A DNA stretch of 64,000 bases from Agromyces sp. ISL-38 (GTDB lineage: Bacteria > Actinomycetota > Actinomycetes > Actinomycetales > Microbacteriaceae). The position numbers and the translations under genes are program-made. The stretch covers positions 310,001 through 374,000 of the forward strand of contig NZ_JAGGPF010000010.1 of NCBI RefSeq assembly GCF_018613935.1, written 5' to 3'. The notes under the pieces are model-generated. The model was not told the origin of the DNA, made no database searches, and was given only the letters and a program-made list of their open reading frames with translations. Of this stretch, positions 32,244 to 41,429 are shown one piece after another (within the stretch, counting starts at the first letter, position 1; every line of letters starts with the position of its first letter).

Positions 32244-33464
32244 TCAGCCCTCAGTCGGCAGGTGGGGGTCGTCCACCTGGGGACGGCCGACCTCGCTCGA
32301 ACGCCGCTCTCGCACGGCCAGCGCGATGAGCGGGAACAGCAGCACCGAGAGCATTCCGGCGCCGACGAGGGCCGCGGCCGTGCCACTCGAGAGGTCCCCT
32401 TGGTCGACGCCGATCGCCGACACGGCCACGATGATCGGGAGCCCGGTCGCGCCGAAGAACGCCGTCGCCGCGAGGTCGCGTCGGCTCGATCCGGGCGGTG
32501 CGGCGAGCAGCGATGGAATCCCGCGCACGACGAGGAACAGCCCGAGGAAGATCGGCAGCGATACGAGGGTGCGCGGGTCGGCGAACAGTGCAACGAGATC
32601 GAAGGTCACCCCGGTGTTGATGAAGAAGACCGGCACGAGGAACCCGTACCCCACCGCCTCGATCTTCGTCTCGACGATCTCGGCATCGTGCTCGGGAGCA
32701 CCGTCGAGCAGCATCCGATAGATCACGCCGGCCGTGAATGCTCCGAGCAGCATGTCGAGCCCGAGGGCGATGCTGAGCGCGACGAGGGACAGCAGCACGA
32801 GCACCACGAGGCGCACCGCGAACTGCCCGCTCGTGTGCAGTGTCGCGGCGATGATCGCATTCATGCGTCGTCCGACACCGCGCGAGGCGAGCCAGATCGC
32901 GAGCCCTGCGATCACCGCGAACGCGACGAGGAGCCCCGCGGCGAGCAGTTCCGAGCGCCCGCTGAGGAACAGCGAGATCGCGAGGAGCGGCCCGAACTCG
33001 CCGACTGCTCCGAGCGCCATGACGGCGATGCCGAACGGGGTGCGCAGATCGCCCGAATCGCGGAGCACGGGCATGATCGTGCCGAGGGCCGTCGAGGTGA
33101 GGGCGATCCCGATGAACACCGCGGCTGACAGATTCGGCGCCAGGAGTGCCGCGATGCCGATACCGGCGGCGAGCGACATGAGCCATCCGATCGCGGCGCG
33201 GGAGATGGGCCTGCCGCGGATCGTACGGAAGTCGATCTCGTTGCCGGCGAGGAAGAAGAGCATCGCGAGGCCGAAGTCGGCGAGGAGGCTTGTGAAGTCG
33301 TCGGGTTGGACCCAGCCGAGCAGGGCAGGTCCGAGAAGCAGGCCGAGCACGATCTCGAAGACGATGAGGGGAATCGCCGCCCAGCGGCCGATCGCCCGCA
33401 CGAGGAGGGGCGCTGCGACGGCGATCGCGGGGATCAGCACCATCGTGCCGAGGGACACCTCCAC
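32244..33464 (-). CDS. Kef-type cation/proton antiporter membrane subunit
   Basis: The 406-residue protein has 11-12 membrane helices and belongs to the CPA2 monovalent cation:proton antiporter family (KefB/GerN-like). [19 protein letters not shown] and [18 protein letters not shown] are recognisable family segments. There is no C-terminal RCK/TrkA_N domain. The GTG at 33464 is preferred because AGGAGG lies 6 nt upstream; a later ATG (MVLIPAIAV) is possible. The ion (K+ or Na+) cannot be assigned. Confidence 0.85.
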   Translation of the reverse strand: MEVSLGTMVLIPAIAVAAPLLVRAIGRWAAIPLIVFEIVLGLLLGPALLGWVQPDDFTSLLADFGLAMLFFLAGNEIDFRTIRGRPISRAAIGWLMSLAAGIGIAALLAPNLSAAVFIGIALTSTALGTIMPVLRDSGDLRTPFGIAVMALGAVGEFGPLLAISLFLSGRSELLAAGLLVAFAVIAGLAIWLASRGVGRRMNAIIAATLHTSGQFAVRLVVLVLLSLVALSIALGLDMLLGAFTAGVIYRMLLDGAPEHDAEIVETKIEAVGYGFLVPVFFINTGVTFDLVALFADPRTLVSLPIFLGLFLVVRGIPSLLAAPPGSSRRDLAATAFFGATGLPIIVAVSAIGVDQGDLSSGTAAALVGAGMLSVLLFPLIALAVRERRSSEVGRPQVDDPHLPTEG

Positions 33465-33600
33465 ACCGCGCCTCCTGCCGGCGCAGCCATGTGCGCCTGC
33501 CGCGATGCTATCGGAGCCGCCCGGCTCGGCAGGGGAGGCAAGCAGATGCCGCGACGCGTCGTGTTTCGCCGAGGAAACATGCCAGCGGTATCGTCGTGAC

Positions 33601-34422
33601 ATGCGAGACCTGCAGTCGCGAATCATCGCGGAACTCAATGTCAGTCCGGTCATCGACCCCGCCGAGCAGGTTCGCTCGCGCGTCGATTTCCTGAAGGCCT
33701 ACGCGCGCACCACCGGCGCGAAGGGATTCATCCTCGGCATCAGCGGCGGGCAGGACTCCTCGCTCGCCGGACGACTCTGCAAGCTCGCCGTCGAGGAGCT
33801 CATCGCCGAAGGCGACGCCGCTCGTTTCGTCGCGGTGCGCTTGCCGTACGGCGTGCAGCACGATGAGGTCGATGCCCAGATCGCCCTCGGTTTCGTGGAG
33901 CCCCAGGAGACGATCGTCTTCAACGTCAAGCGCGGTGTCGACGGACTCCTCGAGGAGTTCCTCGACGCCAACGGGGTTGCCCTCAGCGACTTCGGAAAGG
34001 GCAACGTGAAAGCGCGCATGCGGATGGTCTCGCAGTACGCGCTTGCCGGTGAAGGCGCGTTGCTCGTCGTCGGAACCGATCACGCGGCGGAGGCGGTCAC
34101 TGGGTTCTTCACGAAGTACGGCGACGGCGGAGCCGACATCCTGCCGCTGACCGGGCTCACAAAGCGGCAGGGCCGCGCCCTGCTCGAGTATCTCGGCGCG
34201 CCTGAACGGTTGTACGTCAAGGTTCCGACCGCAGACCTGCTCGACGACGACCCCGGCCAGGCCGACGAGGCGAACCTCGGTCTCACGTATCAGGAGATCG
34301 ATGCGTTCCTCGAGGGACGCGAGATCGACCCCGACGTGGCCGAGCTCATCGAGGCGAGGTACCTGCAGACGCGCCACAAGCGCGCGGTTCCCGTGTCGAT
34401 GTTCGACGACTGGTGGATCTGA
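33601..34422 (+). CDS. nadE: NH3-dependent NAD synthetase
   Basis: The 273-residue enzyme amidates nicotinic acid adenine dinucleotide to NAD using ATP and ammonia. The PP-loop is [16 protein letters not shown], followed by [20 protein letters not shown] and the C-terminal [16 protein letters not shown], all typical of the short ammonia-dependent form; no glutaminase domain is fused. TATCGT lies 6 nt before the ATG (leaderless). The long frame upstream is only the reverse of the antiporter gene. Confidence 0.96.
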   Translation: MRDLQSRIIAELNVSPVIDPAEQVRSRVDFLKAYARTTGAKGFILGISGGQDSSLAGRLCKLAVEELIAEGDAARFVAVRLPYGVQHDEVDAQIALGFVEPQETIVFNVKRGVDGLLEEFLDANGVALSDFGKGNVKARMRMVSQYALAGEGALLVVGTDHAAEAVTGFFTKYGDGGADILPLTGLTKRQGRALLEYLGAPERLYVKVPTADLLDDDPGQADEANLGLTYQEIDAFLEGREIDPDVAELIEARYLQTRHKRAVPVSMFDDWWI

Positions 34423-34455
34423 GGCAGACGACCCTTCGGTCTCGCCGCGCTCTCG

Positions 34456-35100
34456 TCAGCGCGGCGACTCGGTCTCGAGTGTGCGTGTGGGCGCCGTCGC
34501 CGAACTCGCCTTCTCGGCGACGCTCACGGGCGCGCGATAGCGATCGTGGTGCTGCTCGGCGACCCAGGCATCCTGCTGCTCGATGGCGGCCTGCTCGGGC
34601 TCGGGCCGCTGTGAACGCCAGCGGGTGAGGTCGTTCTGGAATTGGCGGCGTGTGCGAGACGGATGCCGTTGCCATTCGATGAGTCGGTCGCGGAACTCCA
34701 CGACTGCCGGATCGAGCTGGTAGCCGAACGTCGCGGAGGCGCGCTTCAACTCGTGGAGCTGGTGCGCCGCCCAGTTCGCCGCGACATCCGAGCCGCGAAG
34801 CGGCAGCAGTCGCACCAGGATGTCGGCTTGGCCGACGCTCCGGTCGGCGAGCACTTGCTCTTGGGGTGTCAGCGAATTCCACACCGAGGCCTCGGTCGCG
34901 GCATCGACGAGCGCCGAGATCGCAGCGGTCTTGACCTCGCGGTCACGCTGGGCGACGACGCGCCTGATCGCGATGCTCGCGATCCAGGCGGCGAGGAGTC
35001 CGGCGGCAACAACCGCGATGAACAGCACCACCGCCGCGAAGACCGTCGGACGGGCCGCGCTCGAGTCGAGCCAGGAGAGAATGTCGTTCCACCACTGCAT
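34456..35100 (-). CDS. Single-pass membrane protein, conserved hypothetical
   Basis: The 214-residue protein has one membrane helix (about 18-45, VFAAVVLFIAVVAAGLLAAW) followed by a basic cytoplasmic junction (RRVVAQRDREVK). An all-helical soluble domain (50-170) and a Gln/Glu/Ala-rich tail complete it. The segment DRLIEWQRHPSRTRRQFQNDL looks conserved-like but I recognise no enzyme motif. It converges with nadE. Function unknown. Confidence 0.65.
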   Translation of the reverse strand: MQWWNDILSWLDSSAARPTVFAAVVLFIAVVAAGLLAAWIASIAIRRVVAQRDREVKTAAISALVDAATEASVWNSLTPQEQVLADRSVGQADILVRLLPLRGSDVAANWAAHQLHELKRASATFGYQLDPAVVEFRDRLIEWQRHPSRTRRQFQNDLTRWRSQRPEPEQAAIEQQDAWVAEQHHDRYRAPVSVAEKASSATAPTRTLETESPR

Positions 35101-35174
35101 GGCCGTAGGTTATCCCGCGCTCGGCGTGGGCGCCTCGAGCCGCCGCGGCGTGCCCCGTTTCGAGTGCACCGCCG

Positions 35175-35429
35175 TCACCGGAAGCACTCGGCGGCGTCGA
35201 GCGGAGACCAGAATTCGCCGAGATCCATCGAGCGGATGCCGCCGGGCAGCAGGCGTCTCGCGCGGTATCGCTCGACACCACCGCCCGAATCTCGGCGCTC
35301 TATGTGCCCGAGCACCGTTCCGGCCGGCTTGGCGACGCGCCAGAGCTCGGGGCCGGCAGGTGAGATCAGGAGTCCGGGCAGGTCGATGGGGAACGGCTCG
35401 CGGGGTGGCGCGAGGGTGATGACGGACAT
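35175..35429 (-). CDS. Small conserved hypothetical protein
   Basis: The 84-residue protein starts MSVITLAPPREPFPIDLPGL at an ATG preceded by AGAGGAG, which decides the start over a longer upstream reading. It is a compact mixed alpha/beta sequence ending in EFWSPLDAAECFR, with no known motif. Similar small proteins occur in Microbacteriaceae; function unknown. Confidence 0.6.
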   Translation of the reverse strand: MSVITLAPPREPFPIDLPGLLISPAGPELWRVAKPAGTVLGHIERRDSGGGVERYRARRLLPGGIRSMDLGEFWSPLDAAECFR

Positions 35430-35563
35430 GTCGCTCCTCTCGTCGCAGCCGGCCCTGCGGGTGTGCCACGAGAGTATGGGTCCCCACCGACATCCGCTCG
35501 CCACCTTTCGTGACCGAGCCGCTCACGCCGAAGCGCAGCGTCGCCGGTGAGGTGCAGGCCCGT

Positions 35564-36571
35564 TCAGCCGATCGCCGTGCCGTGCACGGCGTGAGGCTCG
35601 ATGCGGGCGATCTCCTCTTCGGTGAGCGGCGGGGAGTCGAGGGCCGCGACGTTCTGCTCGAGCTGGGCGACGCTCGAGGCGCCGATGATCGCGCTCGCGA
35701 CGAGCGGCTGCCGGAGCACCCACGAGAGGGCGAGTTGAGCGAGGGTCTGCCCCCGCTCGCGCGCGACGCCGTCGAGCGCTCGAGCGGCCTCGAGGTACTC
35801 CGGGCTGATGCGGTCGGCCGAGAGAAATCGGCTCGTCGCCGCCCGTGAGCCGGAGGGCACGTCGCCCGCGAGGTACCGATCGGTGAGGAGCCCCTGCGCG
35901 AGCGGTGAGAACACGATGCTGGCCGCACCGACCTCCTCGAGTGCCGGGAAGAGGCCGTCTTCGACGTGCCGGTCGAACATCGAGTAGCGCGGCTGGTGGA
36001 TGAGCAGCGGAACCCCTTCGGCCTGGAGGGCCGCCGCCGCCGCACGGGTCTGGTCGGGGGAGTAGTTCGAGATGCCGACGTAGAGGGCCTTGCCCTGGCG
36101 CACCGCGGTCGCGAGCGCGCCCATGGTCTCCTCGATGGGCGTCTCGGGATCGGGACGGTGCGAGTAGAAGATGTCGACGTACTCGAGCCCGAGCCGGCCG
36201 AGGCTCTGGTCGAGCGACGAGAGCAGGTACTTGCGCGATCCGAAGTCGCCGTAGGGCCCCGGCCACATGTCGTACCCGGCCTTCGACGAGATGATGAGCT
36301 CGTCGCGGTAGGGCGCGAGGTCGCTCGCGAGGATGCGCCCGAAGTTCTCCTCGGCGCTTCCGGCGGGCGGCCCGTAGTTGTTCGCGAGGTCGAAATGCGT
36401 GATGCCGAGATCGAAGGCCCGCTGCACGATGGCGCGCTGCGTGTCGAGCGGGCGGTCGTGGCCGAAGTTGTGCCACAACCCGAGTGAGAGTGCCGGCAGC
36501 TTCAGGCCGCTTCGTCCGACGCGGTTGTACCGCATCCGTTCATACCGTTCGGGGGTGGCGACATAGCTCAT
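35564..36571 (-). CDS. Aldo/keto reductase, YghZ (L-glyceraldehyde 3-phosphate reductase)-like
   Basis: The 335-residue NADPH-dependent oxidoreductase has the AKR barrel with the catalytic tetrad visible: Asp in FDLANNYGPP, Tyr in the same segment, Lys in IISSKAGYDMWPG and His in FYSHRPDPETP. The MSYVATPERYERMRYNRVGR start and the NNYGPPAGSAEENFG motif are close to E. coli YghZ, which reduces L-glyceraldehyde 3-phosphate and methylglyoxal. Substrate identity here is by family only. Confidence 0.9.
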   Translation of the reverse strand: MSYVATPERYERMRYNRVGRSGLKLPALSLGLWHNFGHDRPLDTQRAIVQRAFDLGITHFDLANNYGPPAGSAEENFGRILASDLAPYRDELIISSKAGYDMWPGPYGDFGSRKYLLSSLDQSLGRLGLEYVDIFYSHRPDPETPIEETMGALATAVRQGKALYVGISNYSPDQTRAAAAALQAEGVPLLIHQPRYSMFDRHVEDGLFPALEEVGAASIVFSPLAQGLLTDRYLAGDVPSGSRAATSRFLSADRISPEYLEAARALDGVARERGQTLAQLALSWVLRQPLVASAIIGASSVAQLEQNVAALDSPPLTEEEIARIEPHAVHGTAIG

Positions 36572-36588
36572 CCCGATACTCTAGAGCG

Positions 36589-37114
<526 letters not shown>

Positions 37115-37297
37115 CCGCACTTCTCCTCGACAGCGGTCTCGACTGGCCGACTCTGCACAAGAGCTTTCCATGGCGCCCGGATGCCACGGCACACGCGTGA
37201 TGCTGGTGCGACGCGGGTCCGGGGCGTCGTCCGGCACGAGGGCGCCCCGGATGCCGCGAGCCGCCGATTCGCGGCGGTGTCGAACCGAGGAGTGCAC

Positions 37298-37858
37298 ATG
37301 ACCGACAACATCACCGTCACCGGAGTCGTGGGAAGCGACCCGAAGCACCACGTCACGAGCCAAGGGCTCGCGATCACGTCCTTCCGCCTCGCGTCCACCC
37401 GGCGCTACTTCGACCGCAGCAAGGGCACGTGGGAAGACGGCGAGACCAACTGGTACACGGTCTCGGCATTCCGCCAGCTCGCCTTCAACGCGAGCACGTC
37501 GATCGTTCGCGGCGAGCGCGTGGTCGTGCACGGGCGCTTGCGGCTGCGCGCATGGGAGACGGGCGAGAAGTCCGGAACCGCCGTCGAGATCGAAGCCGAC
37601 GCGATCGGTCACGACCTCACATGGGGTGTGTCGACGTTCACCAAGGTGAGACTGGCGCGTACCACGGGCGGCAGCGGCGACGAGCCGGTCGCCGCGGAGG
37701 CGGGCGAGGCAGCCGGATGGCCCGATGTCGCCGAGGCCACGTCGGCCGCCGGCGCCGCCGTGGGCGATGAGCCCGAGGCCGCGGCCGACGACGCATCCGA
37801 CGGCCTTGACGGATTCGAACCCGGCGGTGACCGGGAGCGCGTCGGAGCCGTCGCCTGA
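37298..37858 (+). CDS. ssb: Single-stranded DNA-binding protein
   Basis: The 186-residue protein has an N-terminal OB fold (1-110) with ITVTGVVGSDPKHHVTSQG and NWYTVSAFRQLAFNAS, and a Gly/Ala/Asp-rich linker. The tail is atypical: it ends RVGAVA rather than the acidic DDDIPF tip that recruits partners in canonical SSB. It is probably the second, specialised SSB of actinobacteria rather than the replication paralogue next to rpsF. A GGAG site precedes the ATG. Confidence 0.85.
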   Translation: MTDNITVTGVVGSDPKHHVTSQGLAITSFRLASTRRYFDRSKGTWEDGETNWYTVSAFRQLAFNASTSIVRGERVVVHGRLRLRAWETGEKSGTAVEIEADAIGHDLTWGVSTFTKVRLARTTGGSGDEPVAAEAGEAAGWPDVAEATSAAGAAVGDEPEAAADDASDGLDGFEPGGDRERVGAVA

Positions 37859-37946
37859 TCGGGCCCGGCGCGGCCGCCCGGGCAGTGTCGAACGCACCGA
37901 ATAGACTCTGCTGGGGCGGTCGCCACCACCGCCGGACAGGGGAACG

Positions 37947-38444
37947 ATGGCTCGGCGAATCCGTTCAGCGGCGGCCCTGGCGTTCGCCGGGGTCGCGATC
38001 ATCATCGGCGTGGCCGGGTGCACCGGGGGTGCCCCCGATCCGACCGTCCCGCCGACGACGACGGCGGCGGTGCCGCTGTCGACGGACCGCCCCGAGCCGA
38101 CGAGCCTGCCTCCGTCGCTGCGGCCCGAGCTGTCGGCATCCGAGAACCTCGCCTACTTCGACACCGTGGGCATCGCCGTTGCCACGGCGAATCCCGCAGC
38201 GGGAGGCCGTGACTTCATCGACGCCCTGGTCGCCGCCGGGTTCGACAAGTCGCAGATGCAGGTGACCGCCGACCGAACCACCGTCGACCTCCAGGCCGAC
38301 TCGGTGCAGTTCTCGGTGCTCTTCCAAGGCGAATGCCTCGTCGGCCAGTACGGGCCGAAATCGGGCGGCTACCACGGCGCGGTGCGCCCGCCGCTCGGCA
38401 CCGGCACCTGTCTCGTAGGCCAGACGCGCCCCATAGACTGGTAG
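37947..38444 (+). CDS. Small lipoprotein, DUF6993-like
   Basis: The 165-residue protein has a signal peptide with lipobox GVAGC (Cys about residue 25), then a Pro/Thr-rich spacer. The small globular domain ends with two Cys-Leu-Val-Gly-Gln segments (ECLVGQYGP and TCLVGQTRP), which are likely to form a disulfide pair outside the cell. TAGACT at 37902-37907 and an AGGGGAAC ribosome site support expression. It is the usual neighbour between ssb and ettA in this family, and its last codons carry the old ettA promoter. Confidence 0.75.
   Translation: MARRIRSAAALAFAGVAIIIGVAGCTGGAPDPTVPPTTTAAVPLSTDRPEPTSLPPSLRPELSASENLAYFDTVGIAVATANPAAGGRDFIDALVAAGFDKSQMQVTADRTTVDLQADSVQFSVLFQGECLVGQYGPKSGGYHGAVRPPLGTGTCLVGQTRPIDW
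38434..38439 (+). promoter_or_regulatory. Stranded native -10 box of ettA
   Basis: TAGACT lies 10 nt before an ATG (38450) that begins the original ettA reading frame. In the uninterrupted chromosome this would have driven ettA. It now reads into the left end of the 9-kb element and is cut off from the ettA body. Confidence 0.6.
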
Positions 38445-38483
38445 GCGATATGGCGGATTACAATCCGCCACGCTAGTTACTAA
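38441..38483. other. attL of the integrated element
   Basis: The chromosomal half contains the old ettA start. The shared core is TACA at 38459-38462. The element half holds a 20-bp arm (38464-38483) that is the inverted, 18/20 identical partner of the arm at 47458-47477 in attR. Confidence 0.8.
38450..38476 (+). pseudogene. Orphaned 5' end of ettA (MADY...), now an 8-codon ORF
   Basis: The frame reads M-A-D-Y-N-P-P-R-stop. The first four codons match the EttA N-terminus (MAEYIYS at 47470) except D for E. After TAC and one further base the sequence belongs to the element and meets TAG. Rejoining it at the TACA core to 47483 gives MADYIYSMV, an intact EttA start. Confidence 0.8.
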
Positions 38484-38526
38484 CTGTCGGTCGTCGAGTC
38501 GAATTCTCATGGAGTGCACCCGGCAG

Positions 38527-38548
38527 GCAAGGCCGGGCGGGGCCTTGC
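38527..38548 (-). terminator. Hairpin after the leftmost element gene
   Basis: GCAAGGCC and GGCCTTGC form an 8-bp stem with a 6-nt loop, placed 42 bp beyond the stop of the minus-strand gene at 38591. It may also stop transcription coming from the old ettA promoter. Confidence 0.45.
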
Positions 38549-38590
38549 GTGAACGCGGTCGCCGACCTCGCGCGACCGAGAGCCAGCGCG

Positions 38591-38863
38591 CTACGGGTCG
38601 ACGCCCTCGGCGAGCGCCGCGAACGCGCCGTCGAGCTCGCCGAGCTGGAGCACGAGTACCCGCCGCTCTGAACCGCGGACCGCGACGACGTCGTAGAGCT
38701 TCGGGCCCGCGACGAGGACGGCCGTCACGTCGCGCCGGGTGAAGACGCGCACACGGCGGATGCCCGGTTCGGCGAGCTCCTCCCAACCGTCGAAAGCGTC
38801 CGGCGCGGCGGCGGCGAGGTCGAGCGGCGGAGCGGCGGCGAGCTCGGCGAGCGGGTCCATCAT
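38591..38863 (-). CDS. Element protein, 90 residues, unknown
   Basis: The gene has a GGAAGGA ribosome site before MMDPLAELAA. The acidic N-terminus (to about 40) is followed by a beta-rich part, RRVRVFTRRDVTAVLVAGPKL, and a short acidic end. Its place next to attL is where excision or accessory factors often sit, but nothing in the sequence shows a recombination-directionality role. I recognise no family. Confidence 0.6.
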   Translation of the reverse strand: MMDPLAELAAAPPLDLAAAAPDAFDGWEELAEPGIRRVRVFTRRDVTAVLVAGPKLYDVVAVRGSERRVLVLQLGELDGAFAALAEGVDP

Positions 38864-39032
38864 GGCGGCATCCTTCCGACGGGCAGCCGCTCAGGATACA
38901 CGCGCCGTTCGGCGGCGGGCAGCCGTCGCGAAGGGCGTCTTTCGTGAAGCGTTACTCGTGGTCTGAAGGGCGATCGCGACGTGTTTAACTGGTGCCCGGT
39001 CGGCGTTACGGAGACGCCGAGGAGAGGCAGGA

Positions 39033-39149
39033 ATGCACGTATACGAGGACGAGCTCGGCGAGTTCGACGGGAGCTTCGAGGTCACGCCGGACGGGTGGAC
39101 GGTGTTCGCCGATGGGAGCCGCGTCCGGGGCTGGACTCCGGCGGAGTGA
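39033..39149 (+). CDS. Very small element protein, 38 residues
   Basis: GGAGAGGCAGG precedes the ATG at good spacing. The product begins MHVYEDELGEFDGSF, holds DGWTVFADGSRVRG, and ends WTPAE; it is strongly acidic and has two Trp-centred beta turns. It is divergent from the 90-residue gene and ends about 90 bp before the element terminator. The ribosome site and compositional bias support expression. Function unknown. Confidence 0.5.
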   Translation: MHVYEDELGEFDGSFEVTPDGWTVFADGSRVRGWTPAE

Positions 39150-39235
39150 GGAGCGGCCGGAGACGAGGTAAGCGCCTCCGGTCGCCCGGCTCCATCGTAG
39201 GGCGGCGCGCTGAGCGCCCCTCAGGCGAAACGAAA

Positions 39236-39269
39236 GAAGCCCCCTCCCGTGATATCGGGAGGGGGCTTC
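39236..39269 (-). terminator. Strong bidirectional terminator
   Basis: A perfect 14-bp stem (GAAGCCCCCTCCCG and its complement) with loop TGATAT is followed on the minus strand by TTTCGTTT. It ends the long minus-strand unit of the element and faces the small plus-strand gene on the other side. Confidence 0.85.
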
Positions 39270-39279
39270 CTAACGCCTG

Positions 39280-39695
39280 AACAAATCGCACACGGCGGCG
39301 CGTCGAGGGTCAGGCGGCCTCGCGGGCGAGTGTGGGCTCGCCCTGCCAGCGTCGGAGGGCCTCGTCGAGCTCAGCGCGCGCGGCCTTCATCGCCGAGACG
39401 GACTCTTCGAGTCGGAGCTCGGCGGCGACGACCGCGACGCGGAGGGCGAGGCGGCGGGGATCTACTGCAGTGTGTCCAGTCGGGTCCTTGCTCAGACCGT
39501 CTAGCGCCGGGTCGGTCGAGCGGTAGCTCCCGAGCTGCGGGGCCTCCCATTGCAGCGGGTGGGCGTCGTGCAGCCGGGACGCGAGGGCGAGGGCCTCTCC
39601 GGCGACGTCTTCGACGATTGTCGGGAGTGGGCGGGCGGGTGCTGGCATGGTGGCTTCCTTCGAGGGTAGGGCTGGGAATTCTTGTGCGATTTGTT
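39280..39695. repeat. 13-bp inverted repeat pair flanking one gene
   Basis: AACAAATCGCACA occurs at 39280-39292 and its exact complement at 39683-39695. The copies bracket the gene at 39310-39648: one lies just after its stop and the other 35 bp upstream of its start codon. They could be operators or the marks of a gene-cassette insertion. Only two copies were seen. Confidence 0.7.
39310..39648 (-). CDS. Element protein with C-terminal coiled coil, phage-type hypothetical
   Basis: The 112-residue product starts MPAPARPLPTIVEDVAGEAL at an ATG with AAGGAAG upstream, which decides the start. The middle reads WEAPQLGSYRSTDPALDGLS then DPTGHTAVDPRRLALR, a pattern I associate with small actinophage proteins of unknown role. 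Residues 70-105 form a heptad-rich helix. It is the last gene before the strong terminator. Confidence 0.65.
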   Translation of the reverse strand: MPAPARPLPTIVEDVAGEALALASRLHDAHPLQWEAPQLGSYRSTDPALDGLSKDPTGHTAVDPRRLALRVAVVAAELRLEESVSAMKAARAELDEALRRWQGEPTLAREAA

Positions 39696-39759
39696 GACGG
39701 GCTTTCACGCCCTCGGCGGGTTCCCGGAGGGATGAACCGGGAGCGAGGCGCTCAGGGCG

Positions 39760-40152
39760 TCAGAAGGGCGCGGGCTCGTCGAGGTCGTCCTCCGGAGCGG
39801 GCACCGCGGGAGAGAGGATCGCCGCGAAGTCGATCCGCCGGACGCCGAGCGGGTGGCCGCCGTGCTCGGGGAGGCCCCACAGCGACAACCACAGCGAGCC
39901 GCGGGAGAGCTCGCGCGGGACCTGACGAGCGAGCGTGCGATAGACCGCGGCGGCGACCTTCGCGGGCTCGACGTCGAGGTTGTCGGCGTGCTCGTGCGCG
40001 GCGTCGATCGCGGCGTCGATCAGAGAGTCGACCGAGGCACGGCGAGGCATGGCGACCGAGATCGGCCCGAGACGCTCCGCGCCGACGGAGACGAAGACCT
40101 CGACCGCAGCGGCCTTCGCGGCGGGCTGTGCCGCGATACGCGCCGGGCGCAT
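39760..40152 (-). CDS. Element protein, 130 residues, unknown
   Basis: I use the ATG at 40152, which overlaps the stop of the terminase-like gene (TGATG) and has GGAG nine bases upstream; a slightly earlier ATG at 40167 is possible. The product has PISVAMPRRASVDSLIDAAIDAAH, a segment with alternating small hydrophobics, and a C-terminal acidic PAPEDDLDEPAPF tail. Translational coupling suggests it works with the terminase-like protein, perhaps in packaging. No family is recognised. Confidence 0.6.
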   Translation of the reverse strand: MRPARIAAQPAAKAAAVEVFVSVGAERLGPISVAMPRRASVDSLIDAAIDAAHEHADNLDVEPAKVAAAVYRTLARQVPRELSRGSLWLSLWGLPEHGGHPLGVRRIDFAAILSPAVPAPEDDLDEPAPF

Positions 40153-40508
40153 CAGCGGGCGCTCCATCGGATTTTGGCGGCTTCGCGGGCGCGCTGCGTG
40201 TTCGTCTTCGCTCCGGCCGTCGGGGCGACGAGGCGGGCGAGAATCGTCGCCGCAGCCGAGCGGGCGAGGCGGGCCTCGACGACGAGCGGCGAGACGACGA
40301 GTTGACCCTGAGAGCCGGTCGAGGTCACGCCGCGCTCGCGGGCAGCGGCGTCGAGGGCGTCGGCCGAGGCGATCAGCTCGGCGGCCTGCTCCAGCGCCGC
40401 GAAGTCTGCGCCTGAGAGGTCGGGGCGCTGATCGATCACGGTCGAGAAGGCGTCGCGGGCTCCGGCGGACCAGTGTTCGGGGAGGGGGAGGGCGTCAGAT
40501 TCAGACAT
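40152..40508 (-). CDS. Small terminase subunit-like protein, P27 family-like
   Basis: The 118-residue protein starts MSESDALPLPEHWS after an AAAGGA ribosome site. DFAALEQAAELIASADALDA leads to GVTSTGSQGQLVVSPLVVEA, then LARSAAATILARLV. This helix / G-S-x-G-x-x-V-x-x-P-L / helix pattern is the signature region of P27-type small terminases, which recognise phage DNA for packaging. No large terminase is in the element, so a helper would have to supply the motor. Assignment is by pattern and is moderately firm. Confidence 0.62.
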   Translation of the reverse strand: MSESDALPLPEHWSAGARDAFSTVIDQRPDLSGADFAALEQAAELIASADALDAAARERGVTSTGSQGQLVVSPLVVEARLARSAAATILARLVAPTAGAKTNTQRAREAAKIRWSAR

Positions 40509-40700
40509 GAGACAGGGTCCTTTCGGGGTGGTTGGGGCCGTGGTGGCCTTCGGGGGAAACTGGAGCGATGCCCGCATGCATCGGCTGTTGCTAAGCCGCA
40601 CCGATGGGCAAACGGAGGGGGGAGGGGGAGAGGTACCCCACGGCCTACCCGCCGAGAGCGGCGAAGCCCCCTACTCTGAGATCATCAAGTGAGGAGCAGC

Positions 40701-41429
40701 ATGGAAACGGTGAGCGCTTGGACCGCCGACGACTGGGCCGCCCTCTGGACGGGCTGCGGCGTTGCAGTTACGGCGATCGCGGCGATCCTCGCTCTCGTGC
40801 AGCTCCGGACGTACACGCGCGAGAGCCTCGATCGGGCTCGCCCCTTCGTGATCGTTGACTTCGTCTTCGTCGGCGATTTGCTTCAATTCCATATCTGGAA
40901 CTCCTCGCCGAGCGCGGCATCGCGGGTGCGCATCAAGAGCGATAAGCCGATCCGAAGCTCCGATGACAGCGGATTCCGTAACGCTGGGCTGGAGGAGTTA
41001 CTCGCAGGGCGGGTGATTCCTCACCTGCCGCCGGGCCGCATGATCGCGTGGACGTTCGACATGTCGGTCCATGCCTTCCACCCGGAGGTACTTGACGACT
41101 ACCTCGTGACCGTGACTTACGAGGACCCGAGGCTGAAGAGGCGGCGCGCCGCATGGCGGCTCTGGGAGCCGAAGGTCCCTGTCGAGTACAGCGAGGAGTA
41201 CGCACTGAGCATCCGGCACTACAACGAGGCTTCCGTACCGCGCGACGACGCGACGCGTATCGTCGAGGTCCTCCGCGAGATTAGGACCGCCGTGCAGCCG
41301 AAGCGGCCTAGCTTCAGAGTGCCTCGGTCGGATGGTCTGCAAGGCACAGCCGAGGGGATCAAGCTCGACGCCGAGCTCAGCGCTCGCGAGCGCGAGGCGT
41401 CCGTCGAAGCGCCGGGTCTGAATGATTGA
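40701..41429 (+). CDS. Cargo-type single-pass membrane protein
   Basis: The 242-residue protein begins METVSAWTADDWAALWTGCG, has one membrane helix (about 17-37), and then a cytoplasmic domain rich in beta strands (RPFVIVDFVFVGDLLQFHIW) with a charged helical end. It is transcribed against the rest of the element, with TACTCT at 40672-40677 and GAGGAG as ribosome site. By eye it is less GC-rich than its neighbours. A membrane protein on the opposite strand in a phage-type element is typical of lysogenic cargo such as exclusion or defence genes, but no known defence motif is seen. Confidence 0.65.
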   Translation: METVSAWTADDWAALWTGCGVAVTAIAAILALVQLRTYTRESLDRARPFVIVDFVFVGDLLQFHIWNSSPSAASRVRIKSDKPIRSSDDSGFRNAGLEELLAGRVIPHLPPGRMIAWTFDMSVHAFHPEVLDDYLVTVTYEDPRLKRRRAAWRLWEPKVPVEYSEEYALSIRHYNEASVPRDDATRIVEVLREIRTAVQPKRPSFRVPRSDGLQGTAEGIKLDAELSAREREASVEAPGLND

